Shown one piece after another: positions 26,401 through 33,160 of a stretch of 36,799 bases of DNA. This DNA is from CAZABG01 sp964483465 (lineage in GTDB: Bacteria; Chlamydiota; Chlamydiia; Chlamydiales; Parachlamydiaceae), in contig CAZABG010000016.1 of assembly GCA_964483465.1 (NCBI GenBank), positions 1-36,799 of the forward strand, given 5' to 3'. Both the position numbers and the translations under genes were made by a program. Below the pieces are notes generated by a model. It ran no database searches. It was not told where the DNA came from and worked only from the letters and a program-made list of their open reading frames with translations. The stretch's first letter is position 1; the number at the start of each line of letters is the position of its first letter.

Positions 26401-26909
26401 CGCTCCTTGAGCACCTCAAGCCTTTTGCTTAGATCTGCCAAACCAGTTGTACCTGCAAAAAGCAACCGACCGAAATCTCCCTTACTAGCGAGAATTTCTT
26501 CTCCACCCAGTTGAATAGTTTCGTCATCAAGAGAGAACATCATTTGATAACCATCGCGAGATAACCCTTGAAGAGCAGAAGTTAGAATTTTCTCGCCAAT
26601 TGGTTGGTCGTTCTCGCCTAGCAAATTTCCATTACGCCGTTTAATCCTTACAAGTTCGACTGTAGTATTATCTATCTCTAGGACAGCCCCAATACGAAGA
26701 GCATTGTAATCATGCAAAAAACAGTATTTAGTGCGTTCCTCTATCCCAAAAAGAAAATCGAGATATCCGTTGAATGCGGTAGATTTTCCGGCTTCATTTT
26801 CACCAAATATAATATGAAAATCAGAATTGTTCGTTGGCCGTTCTCCAAAATCAAGAGCAAAGTCTGTAAAATGGCCATAACGTATGAGATTAAGTCGGCG
26901 AAGACGCAT
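23433..26909 (-). CDS. YhaN/Rad50-like SMC ATPase
   Basis: The 1158-residue protein starts MRLRRLNLIRYGHF with Walker A GENEAGKST at 36-44. Long coiled coils fill ~residues 170-1000. The C-terminal ATPase half has a signature-like SKSASFQMYLALRLAAYRW and Walker B LPFIGDDIMETFDD, followed by THHRH. There is no CxxC zinc hook, unlike true Rad50/SbcC, so it is closer to YhaN. These proteins use ATP to clamp DNA and gate a partner Mre11/SbcD-type nuclease. The partner is the adjacent upstream gene, joined by TAATG. Length and domain order look intact. Confidence 0.92.
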   Translation of the reverse strand: MRLRRLNLIRYGHFTDFALDFGERPTNNSDFHIIFGENEAGKSTAFNGYLDFLFGIEERTKYCFLHDYNALRIGAVLEIDNTTVELVRIKRRNGNLLGENDQPIGEKILTSALQGLSRDGYQMMFSLDDETIQLGGEEILASKGDFGRLLFAGTTGLADLSKRLEVLKERADSIYSERSRTSEIISLQQNLKQLKEDRKKMDIQVSIYERLAETLQSAEKAYADSQSKRDVLRNECRNLNLLKDAIVKHDDLKVLENELAPIVHLPNVPIDWIEEVRDLQKKLAVAKGNQDDAQTDIDNIKSEIENLPTDPLIIGMYQELEEVATLAVFDKAARKCLPELYVELSKININLEGIRERLGAGNSAELTDFVISDDMIASLDTLLQKEAQLMQRLDSARQEVSDAKVNLSQLREDEKKAGPPDEKVMELVALFDRYAKDDIQLRLDFAEKTLSGIRQKLKRKIEELVHWTGNRNDFKSQNFPTPEQTQRWREKAKGLKEKLANKKMQHTQCIENRAILDSRVKTLLNQLGAITDSCAAKVRNERDNAWIEHRTKLDNETADAFEKVLADDDHIRNERLAATDRLSQFRIAELDLSEIDGKLNFIVDEINRIESDIQRLQNEIRPVFLKAGLPEEFQVEDLAGWLESVRNVRDLVEDEDSYCADLDQIRTEYNVRRTKLLEALTKVRPRPSEALDLKELCEITKPYRDEAIQSKARYDHVKKTITDAESQVQRREKNFKSVEAEVEHWQNNWKDAIDGCWFELRNVDQIRALLNPLRNLVTLVTKQKTLTEELSVQETNCDNFRNRVRKLIHTLGLEEQNDLSAQFSQLQLKLKEARNVETLHDAATSSFSQAKVRLIKAEKELSRIEIRLKEMAAHFPILEEITTLDHIALLLDQVKKKHELVKDISEKERRLLGHITAKTRADADAMLETKTIEDIETRLAEIDGDCKEAEQEFERRIAERQDAFRSIEAIGCDAGVTRLNEEYQSILLEIANKTDRALALHLGLMTADLALMAYRDRHRSDLLKQTADVFSAITAGDYTRLTTQPGQKGDLLFAVRSDGRSITVNEMSKSASFQMYLALRLAAYRWFCSKEGTLPFIGDDIMETFDDYRMETSIRQLSEIAKVGQVLYFTHHRHLCDIAKNVCGNDVVIHEIPKHRSS

Positions 26910-28162
26910 TATATGTTCTCCAACTTGGTCTCGCTACCTTTGAGTGAAGCTATCACGGCAGTGGTCCCCTCAGAGAGGAAGCGTTTAAGGATGTCTTTCC
27001 TACTGTCTTGATCTACGCCATAGCAATCCCGAAGTTCGGGCGGCAGTGTACTTATAGCTGTCTCAAGAAACAAAGTCGCTTTCTCGAGAAAACTGTCATT
27101 CTTCGAGACCTCCAACATAAGTTTATTCAACTCATCAATAGGATCTGTGTCGCAGCTAGAATAAGCCAATGGTTCGATCTGATTGTCAATTCCATCTATA
27201 AAGACATGATTAAAGTGGAGCGCCGCTTCGTAAGCCTCCCCTTGCAAAAGATCGATATCTCTTCGCATACGCCAATACAGCGGTGAAATTCCTACAAGGA
27301 CTATGCGACAGATTACATACTGTGCCTTAGAGACTCTTCGCCCCTCCTCCAAAGCCTTACGGACTGCTTCCATCGCTCCAGACCATTCGGCAATATTTGT
27401 GAGATCCACTTGAACTCGCTGGAATTCGGAATCGGCAATAAATCGTTCTTCAATCCGTATGCTCTGATCAGAGACTTCAACAATTGTTACAGATTTTGAT
27501 CCTTCTTCCCCTATATCACGACCTTGCGGGATACCCGGCATGACAACGAACGGATATTCAGAATAAATTCGACGGCGATGTATGTGGCCAAGAGCCCAAT
27601 AATCAAACCCATGAGCGCTAAGTTCACTAAGAGAGCAAGGTGCGTAAACATCATGCTCTGCTGCTCCAGCCAAACTAGTGTGCATGATCCCTATGTTGAT
27701 GAGCCCAGGTATAGGCTTTTTATATTTGCATAATAGGCTTTCTGGAGCATGACGTTGAACGTAGCTAACACCATGAATTGCAACTCCAAAGTCTCTTAGT
27801 TCTTCTACGCCGCCATGACCGGTAAAAACATGTACATTCGCTGGGAGGTTAAGGTGTCGTGTAATCGATGATTCAGAATCGTGGTTACCTCGGATCATAA
27901 AAACTCGGATATTGGCTTCTTTAAGTCGGCGCATTTGGTGAGCTAGAAACGCCGCAGTTTTCATACTCCGCAGATCACCGTCATAAAGATCGCCACCAAT
28001 GATAAGTGCATGCACTTGCTCATCAAGACAAAGGTCTATAATTTTCTCAAATGTTCGGCGAGTCGCACTCCCTATGAGTTCTGCAATTTGTGGATCTCGC
28101 AATGCCAAGCTTTTAAGAGGAGAATCAAGATGAATATCAGCTGTATGAATGAATTTAAACAC
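26909..28162 (-). CDS. SbcD/YhaO-like DNA exonuclease (metallophosphoesterase)
   Basis: The 417-residue protein starts with GTG, giving the family-typical FKFIHTADIHLDSPL. Metal-binding motifs of the Mre11/SbcD phosphoesterases are present in order: D9-x-H11, GGDLYD (D58), RGNHD (N93, H94), H161 (IMHTSLAG) and GHIH (193-195). A C-terminal region of ~200 residues probably docks on the SMC-like partner. The reaction is Mn-dependent 3'-5' exonuclease and endonuclease cleavage of DNA ends in known relatives. It is the first gene of the operon; its TAA shares one base with the next ATG. Confidence 0.92.
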   Translation of the reverse strand: MFKFIHTADIHLDSPLKSLALRDPQIAELIGSATRRTFEKIIDLCLDEQVHALIIGGDLYDGDLRSMKTAAFLAHQMRRLKEANIRVFMIRGNHDSESSITRHLNLPANVHVFTGHGGVEELRDFGVAIHGVSYVQRHAPESLLCKYKKPIPGLINIGIMHTSLAGAAEHDVYAPCSLSELSAHGFDYWALGHIHRRRIYSEYPFVVMPGIPQGRDIGEEGSKSVTIVEVSDQSIRIEERFIADSEFQRVQVDLTNIAEWSGAMEAVRKALEEGRRVSKAQYVICRIVLVGISPLYWRMRRDIDLLQGEAYEAALHFNHVFIDGIDNQIEPLAYSSCDTDPIDELNKLMLEVSKNDSFLEKATLFLETAISTLPPELRDCYGVDQDSRKDILKRFLSEGTTAVIASLKGSETKLENI

Positions 28163-28615
28163 AAATCACTTATTATTAATAAGTTATATAATATATTATA
28201 TTCAGTAGTATTCATCAATTACAGATATTATTTGGATTTTAATCGTTAGTATTCACAAACTGCGATGCGTATATGATTTTCAATATATCCACAAAACTAT
28301 ACCAATGACCTTGATGAAGGTCATGATAAATATAGTAGACTCTTCTTTCACTTTCTTTATCATTAACACACTATCCTTGAAGCTAAAAGTCAACAGATGC
28401 AATTTCAATGTTTAACAATTAAAAAAACTTCTTGAACTTTTTTATATAAAATATTTTTTAACCATATTTCTTTATGTTAAATCGCAATTTATACTAAATC
28501 AACATTAACATTGAAATATAGTTCACTTTATTTAAATATATTAACATAATTAATTTATTTCATATTAACAATGAATAGCAATATTTTTTATATGGTTTTT
28601 TAAAGGCAAAAATAG
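28163..28615. other. AT-rich intergenic region with divergent promoters
   Basis: No gene is visible in these 453 bases. The DNA is strikingly AT-rich (runs such as TTATATAATATATTATATT near 28184). It must contain the promoter of the minus-strand nuclease/SMC/GHKL operon and that of the plus-strand lipoprotein gene, but several overlapping TATAAT-like boxes prevent a definite choice. Confidence 0.6.
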
Positions 28616-28912
28616 ATGAGATTACCAAAACTAAAAAACTATTTATGGGTTCTCATACTTGGTTTTGTACTAAGTGGTTGCGAGAGCAATAGTGGTTATG
28701 ATTTCGACAATGGTTATGAAGCTGCTTGGAATGGTGAGAAGGCACCGACAAGATTTTCTAGCCAAGAATATCATAATGGATATGAGCAAGGCTTACAAGA
28801 CGCAGCTATGTATGATGAAGGATTTTATGATGGTTACAAGCGAAAGGAGCCAAAATTCCCTAAAGATTTGGACTACATGGATGGTTATAAGGATGGTAAA
28901 AAGAGAAGATGA
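28616..28912 (+). CDS. Small lipoprotein with GY repeats
   Basis: The 98-residue protein has a signal peptide and a clear lipobox (LSGC, Cys22), so it is probably lipid-anchored in the envelope. The mature part is built from short repeats of the form Y/F-x-x-G-Y/F-x-x-G (FDNGYEAAWNG, YHNGYEQGLQD, YDEGFYDGYK, YMDGYKDGKK). Such glycine-zipper-like GY repeats occur in small outer-membrane or surface proteins. AAGG lies about 9 bases before the ATG. It is a lone cargo gene in the island, divergent from the nuclease operon. Confidence 0.75.
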   Translation: MRLPKLKNYLWVLILGFVLSGCESNSGYDFDNGYEAAWNGEKAPTRFSSQEYHNGYEQGLQDAAMYDEGFYDGYKRKEPKFPKDLDYMDGYKDGKKRR

Positions 28913-28951
28913 ATATTTTTATAATTGCTGTCTTAAGATTATTAATTCTAA

Positions 28952-29314
28952 TTAAGTGTGGATACCTCTCTCGTTATCGAAGGGGCTGATATAGGAGTTA
29001 ACGTTCGCTGGCTGATCGACCGTTTGCCTGAATATGTGGGGAGAAAAGCTATTTGGGAAGTACTGCTGGCATATCGCAAAGAAGAACAGGTATATATCTA
29101 TGTAGGAACCATTGCCGGGCGCATTGTTCCACCAGAGGGAACTGAAGGGTTTGGGTTCGACCGCTTTTTTATGCCTGAAGGGGCGGCGAAGACCCTTGCA
29201 TCAGATAAATCTGATCAATACAATGCACGAGCCTTAGCTGTGCAAGCTCTCATGGACGATGAAATCTTTAAAATCATGCCGGTGATCAAGGAATGGGGCG
29301 GCTCATGGCAGTAA
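28952..29314 (+). pseudogene. Ham1/RdgB-like NTP pyrophosphatase, N-terminally truncated
   Basis: The frame is open from just after a stop at 28949-28951; a GTG at 28958 gives 118 residues. FGFDRFFMPEGAAKTLA and KSDQYNARALAVQAL resemble the C-terminal half of Ham1/RdgB house-cleaning pyrophosphatases (GFGWDPIFxPxGxxKTxAE...), and DTSLVIEGADIGV resembles their central DSGLxVxAL motif. The usual N-terminal TGNxxKxxE substrate site (~60-70 residues) is missing. It is therefore a remnant or a gene with an undetected start. Confidence 0.6.
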
Positions 29315-29415
29315 CAACAATTTTTCCAATCCATAGTGTGTCTGACAAAGAGACTGGAGTGGCAGCCGATGGTTTGACCGAATGGGTGGACAGGTCACTA
29401 GTGAATCTGAAATGA
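29305..29415 (+). CDS. 36-residue ORF coupled to neighbours
   Basis: ATG 29305 lies inside the end of the Ham1-like frame (10-bp overlap) and the TGA (29413-29415) overlaps the next ATG at 29412. The peptide (MAVTTIFPIHSVSDKETGVA and 16 more residues) has no recognised motif. The two overlaps suggest translation coupling, but it may equally be a fragment of a decayed gene. Confidence 0.3.
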   Translation: MAVTTIFPIHSVSDKETGVAADGLTEWVDRSLVNLK

Positions 29416-29648
29416 TAAGTTTTCGTTCGCCCATTTTGAAGCGTGAAAAAATTTGCAAAGGTATCTTGAAATTAATATTAGCCCACCCGAAAGCCGACAA
29501 AGACAGATACATGGATATGAGGGGAGGAACATTTGATGATCCACTTTTATCCGTTTTCATGAACGAACTTGTTAAGAGTAAAGACCTTTTCTTTTTTGAT
29601 CCCGCTTACTATTCAAGTGGCCATCATCTTTGCTGGGTTCGCTACTAG
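29412..29648 (+). CDS. Small hypothetical protein or remnant
   Basis: From ATG 29412, overlapping the previous TGA (ATGA), the frame gives 78 residues starting MISFRSPILKREKICKGILK and ending YSSGHHLCWVRY. It is compact and aromatic-rich at the end, with no membrane span. I recognise no family. It lies near the right end of the island among degraded genes. Confidence 0.35.
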   Translation: MISFRSPILKREKICKGILKLILAHPKADKDRYMDMRGGTFDDPLLSVFMNELVKSKDLFFFDPAYYSSGHHLCWVRY

Positions 29649-29937
29649 TCGAGTTAGGACTCGGGACATATTCTGGTACACCCAGAGGTGTCGTGCTACT
29701 CTCCAGCGAATATTCGCCTTTGGGATCATTTTTAGTGTGGCAGATGATCTTCCGATTGAAGGGTTGTTATGGCATGCACCATTCCCACCGAGAAGAACCA
29801 CGGTGCAATGGCGGTACGACGACTTTCATATTGCACCAGCCCAACTCAATAAAATCCAGTAGCATTATAAACGGAAAGCCTTTACCATCATGTTCATAGC
29901 GGTTGGATGGTATTGAATAAAGTGGAAGACCACCTCC
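29649..29937. other. Non-coding right end of the island
   Basis: Several short open frames exist on both strands, but none has a recognisable start, family motif or codon pattern that I trust. The minus-strand frame beginning MDLNHGPTGYEGGG reads through the antisense of the tRNA fragment and is a known kind of spurious ORF. Confidence 0.5.
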
Positions 29938-29979
29938 CTCATAACCCGTTGGTCCATGGTTCAAGTCCATGTTGCCCCA
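29938..29979 (+). repeat. attR: tRNA 3' fragment, island right boundary
   Basis: The 42 bases copy the CAU tRNA from the anticodon loop to the discriminator, followed by CCA (29980-29982), which the intact gene lacks. The only two differences change one T-stem pair from C-G to A-T, i.e. they compensate each other, so this piece derives from a functional tRNA allele, probably another host of the element. Confidence 0.85.
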
Positions 29980-29982
29980 CCA

Positions 29983-30364
29983 CTTTATCCACTAAATTCT
30001 CGACTTCGTATATTTCCTTTGCTCAATTTGAATTTGTCCAATATACGCGAAAGCCTGAATATATCCGGTTAAATTTAATTGTTTATAATTTTTAAAAATG
30101 AAATTTGAGCGAGATTGTTTAAACGCGACAAACTATTTAGTTGTAGCCCTAAAGGACTTAAACATTTTATACTTATATCCCTCTACAATATTTTAAGAAG
30201 TAAGATTGTTTGATTTATTGAACCTTTAACTCTTATCGCACAAATAACATGAGCATCCTCTTTTATCATTACAAACAATCTAATAAAAATTAAAACTTTC
30301 ATTTTATGTATAGAGTAATTTTTTTTTTTGCAACACGATCAATTTTATTTAGTAAGGCAACAGA
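29983..30364. other. AT-rich intergenic stretch
   Basis: About 380 bases after the island boundary with no credible ORF, hairpin or repeat. The promoter of the NERD gene should be in its last part. Confidence 0.5.
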
Positions 30365-31024
30365 ATGGTTGACGGTCTCATCAATGAGAGCTTTGATAAT
30401 ATTTGTTTTTTGATATTGCCCATTATTGGTCTTATAGTCGGATTTACCCTTGGAAAGTACCGAAGATGGGTGGTTGAAAATATCGGTGAAGCTCTGGTGA
30501 GACAAGCGTTAGAGGAGTATTGCGAAAATAAAGATGCACATGTTCTAAATTGCGCTACATTACGTTTAGAGGATGGTTCCACTACCCAGGTGGATCATAT
30601 TTTGATCAGCACAAAAGGCATATTTGTAATCGAAACCAAGCATTATAGTGGATGGATATTTGGCAGCCAAACTTCTAAGCTTTGGACTAAGATTATCTAC
30701 AATAATAAATACTCGTTCCAAAATCCCCTATTTCAAAACTATAAGCATATCAAAGAAATACAACGTATTTTTGATTTCTTAAATCCTAAACTAATTCATA
30801 ATATTGTTGTTTTTAGTGGAGATTCTAATTTTAAAACTCACAGAATCGATAACGTATGTAACTTAGAAGAGTTGATTCCTACAATAGAGAAACATTCAGA
30901 TGGCGCTTTAAGTTTAAATCGCGTTCAGTTTTGCATTGGAAGGTTAGAGTATATGCGTTTAAAATTAACGCAACAAACTGATGTTGAGCATCAAGCATAT
31001 TTAGAACAAAAGTATGGTCTATAG
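30365..31024 (+). CDS. Membrane-anchored NERD-domain protein
   Basis: The 219-residue protein has one N-terminal membrane helix (~13-30, ICFLILPIIGLIVGFTLG) followed by a NERD (nuclease-related) domain: GEALVRQALEE, TTQVDHILISTKGIFVIETK and NPLFQNYKHI. The conserved E, D (VDHIL) and E-x-K (IETK) residues form a PD-(D/E)XK-like site. NERD proteins are suspected nucleases with DNA-processing or defence roles; activity is unproven for most. It is a lone gene just outside the island, beside the AbiE-like remnant. A short 6-bp hairpin (31033-31049) follows the stop. Confidence 0.85.
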   Translation: MVDGLINESFDNICFLILPIIGLIVGFTLGKYRRWVVENIGEALVRQALEEYCENKDAHVLNCATLRLEDGSTTQVDHILISTKGIFVIETKHYSGWIFGSQTSKLWTKIIYNNKYSFQNPLFQNYKHIKEIQRIFDFLNPKLIHNIVVFSGDSNFKTHRIDNVCNLEELIPTIEKHSDGALSLNRVQFCIGRLEYMRLKLTQQTDVEHQAYLEQKYGL

Positions 31025-31193
31025 ATCTACGACTCATCAAAAAGATGAGCTAATATATGTTCTTTTGAAATTTTTATAATTGTAAAGCAGCCCTCTGATA
31101 AAAATGCTTTTCAAAGCAAGTAAGCATATTCGATTCTCTAAGGAGAAGATTGAAAGCTATTGGCGTTATTTCAATGTCTTAAACAGCCAATAA

Positions 31194-31343
31194 CTTGAAT
31201 TAACGGGCAATTACGATAAAGCATGGCTGAACGAACATCTTGGCCAAACTGTTACCCTTTCAGGCTATCTATGGCATGCGCATACTGCACATCATCATAG
31301 GCCTATTCTCATGGATACCGATCCATGGTTCAGTATGGATTAA
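31194..31343 (+). pseudogene. Short C-terminal gene fragment
   Basis: The frame from 31194 to TAA 31341-31343 reads LELTGNYDKAWLNEHLGQTV and on to YLWHAHTAHHHRPILMDTDP. The composition looks like a real protein, but there is no start codon and a stop directly precedes it. It converges on, and shares its last 4 bases with, the truncated AbiEii fragment, so it probably marks a deletion junction. Confidence 0.35.
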
Positions 31344-31510
31344 AATATTTTATCTCGTGTTCCAACCGGGAGATTCTCAAGCATGGGATCAGCAAGGTAA
31401 AGCTTGTAGATGAAAAGAGCAAAGCCGCCTCCGATGATAACGAACTCTCGCCACGGTCCTAGCGACTTTAAAAATTCTGAAATGATCTTGTCTTCTTGAA
31501 TCTGCTTCAT
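31340..31510 (-). pseudogene. AbiEii-like nucleotidyltransferase toxin, truncated
   Basis: ATG 31510 overlaps the TGA of the upstream regulator (ATGA). The 56 codons read MKQIQEDKIISEFLKSLGPW, then VIIGGGFALFIYKLYLADP and end VGTRDKIF. This is the N-terminus of an AbiEii-type nucleotidyltransferase, whose site is GG...T.DxD; the frame breaks right at GTRD, before the second Asp and the rest (~200 residues). The toxin must be inactive, leaving its partner gene an orphan. Confidence 0.75.
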
Positions 31511-32238
31511 TTGTGTTTAAGATGTTTGTAGATGCGTTTCATTTCCGGGGCTCGCTCTGCTATAAATTCTGCTTGCTCTTGTCCTCGAAGAGGAAAATGA
31601 TAAAGATCTAAAAAGGTAAGAAGAAGCGGACAAACGCCAATTTCTTTGGTGTCCTTCCTATTTTGCTTGAGCAGCATTTTGTAGTAAGGCTCGATCAGCA
31701 AAACCTCATACCCTCTTTCTTGAGGCTCTAATTGTAAAGCGCTTTCCAATTTCTCTCGTATGGAAGGATCGAGGACATACAATTCTAATCCATCCAGATT
31801 GGTGTTCTTGTAACCTTGTGATTCGGCTGCAGAATGAAGAGCCAAAGTCACGTCTGAGGAAAGCCCCGATTTCTTTAAGGTCTTGAACCATTCTGACTTT
31901 CCAGAAAGAGCAGAAGCGTATGTTCTGATTTTGCATTTTTTCACGATGTTATAATTCTCTAACCAGCTTTCTAGAAGTTCTTTTGCTTTATTAAACGAAA
32001 ACTTTTTAGCAGTTCTCACTCCCTCTATTTGCAGAAGTCCTTTCGATACGAGAATATTGAAAACACGCTGAACTAAACCAAGACTTACCCCTGCTTCTTT
32101 AGCAACTTCCCTCAATGCGAAGTTTTCTTTGGAAAGCCCTTCTCGAAGAAGCCAATCAAGGATGAGGGAAGACTTGTCAGCATAGACATTCCCTTCTGCG
32201 GGATCTTCGTTGGAACTTACCAGGAAACGACCTTTCAT
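31507..32238 (-). CDS. AbiEi-like antitoxin/transcription regulator (orphan)
   Basis: The 243-residue protein has a winged helix-turn-helix near residues 40-75 (LREVAKEAGVSLGLVQRVFN, VSKGLLQIEGVRTAKKF) and a C-terminal part with LLTFLDLYHFPLRGQEQAEF, typical of AbiEi-type antitoxin/regulators that repress their own promoter. AGGAG lies ~7 bases before the ATG. Upstream is a large four-half-site dyad, the obvious operator. The cognate toxin gene downstream is truncated, so this is an orphan that may still regulate or act as an anti-addiction protein for a related AbiEii. Confidence 0.75.
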   Translation of the reverse strand: MKGRFLVSSNEDPAEGNVYADKSSLILDWLLREGLSKENFALREVAKEAGVSLGLVQRVFNILVSKGLLQIEGVRTAKKFSFNKAKELLESWLENYNIVKKCKIRTYASALSGKSEWFKTLKKSGLSSDVTLALHSAAESQGYKNTNLDGLELYVLDPSIREKLESALQLEPQERGYEVLLIEPYYKMLLKQNRKDTKEIGVCPLLLTFLDLYHFPLRGQEQAEFIAERAPEMKRIYKHLKHK

Positions 32239-32250
32239 TGCGATCTCCTT

Positions 32251-32306
32251 CTGTTCATTATAATAACCTGTTCAATATATATTGAACAGATAGAAATAGT
32301 GAACAG
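32251..32306. promoter_or_regulatory. Four-half-site operator and promoter
   Basis: A perfect 22-bp palindrome at 32268-32289 is formed by CTGTTCA (32268-32274) and TGAACAG (32283-32289). Outer copies CTGTTCA (32251-32257) and TGAACAG (32300-32306) lie exactly 17 bp further out, so all four half-sites share one centre at 32278/32279. On the minus strand a TATAAT box overlaps the 32251 end, so binding would block transcription of the AbiEi-like gene. Confidence 0.8.
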
Positions 32307-32457
32307 TAAAAAATCATGGAAAGAATCCGTGAATAGTTTTCTATATAATTTATTTTAAAAGGCTTATGCACATATTACGAATTAATGAATTCAGTTTAGC
32401 AGAATCCTCTTTGATGGAATAATCTGTGTATTCTGTCGCAAGTCATGAGGATTATCA

Positions 32458-32748
32458 ATGCAGCCAATCAATGAAATCTTAAAAACAATTACATTCCCTA
32501 TCTGGGTCACTTGGGGAATATCTATATTGGCGCTAGTATTTAGCACCATAATAACGATGTATAGCTCAGCAGAAGAAATAACCTTTTTAGCTTCGATTCC
32601 ATTACCCGCATTTTTTTTCGTTGTGTTCACAATTGGATTAATTTTTTATTGTGCGAACGATTCAGTGAGCAGAAGAAAAAAACACATTTTAGAAATGACA
32701 AATTGGAAAAACGAAATATCCGCAATGAAAATGCCACAAAAAAAGTGA
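32458..32748 (+). CDS. Small two-span membrane protein
   Basis: The 96-residue product starts at ATG 32458 with GAGG ~8 bases upstream. Two hydrophobic segments (PIWVTWGISILALVFSTIIT and PLPAFFFVVFTIGLIFY) are followed by a basic cytosolic tail (SRRKKHILEM...KMPQKK). No family is recognised. It is divergent from the AbiEi-like gene, so the operator at 32251-32306 could affect it too. Confidence 0.6.
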   Translation: MQPINEILKTITFPIWVTWGISILALVFSTIITMYSSAEEITFLASIPLPAFFFVVFTIGLIFYCANDSVSRRKKHILEMTNWKNEISAMKMPQKK

Positions 32749-33007
32749 ACAAAATACTGATCTCACCTAAAGAAAATAGAATATAATTCTTAATGTGGAT
32801 GTATTTTAAATAAAGAAAATTTTTTATCTCATGTACAAGCTACGAATTTTTATACGAATTCTCGCCTTGGAGAACAGCAAAAACGAAGGAAACGATCGCC
32901 ATAAGCTCTGGCATTAAAAAGAGCTATAAAAAAGCTGTCATGTTAATCTCATTTAAAAACAAAAAAACCTTTATTTAATCTAAAACCAAAAATAATAAAA
33001 ATTATAT

Positions 33008-33160
33008 ATGGAAAAGAAAGATAAAATTGCTGTTACACTTTCTTCAATCGCATCGATATTATATTTCCTAATTGGCGATTACAACTATGCAATTCTTTTT
33101 GGAATAGTTGTCCTTATGGGTTCAGGAACATGGATTTATAAATCGTTAAAGAATCAATGA
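33008..33160 (+). CDS. 50-residue hydrophobic protein coupled to ABC gene
   Basis: The sequence from ATG 33008 to TGA 33158-33160 encodes MEKKDKIAVTLSSIASILYF, then FLIGDYNYAILFGIVVLMGSGTW split by one turn, ending KSLKNQ. It has one or two membrane segments. The ATGA overlap (33157-33160) with the next start shows translational coupling to the ABC transporter. It might be a transporter accessory subunit or, less likely, a peptide precursor. Confidence 0.6.
   Translation: MEKKDKIAVTLSSIASILYFLIGDYNYAILFGIVVLMGSGTWIYKSLKNQ

Noticed and set aside
29767..29970. Minus-strand ORF beginning MDLNHGPTGYEGGG
   Set aside because: It reads the antisense of the tRNA fragment; such ORFs are common spurious annotations.
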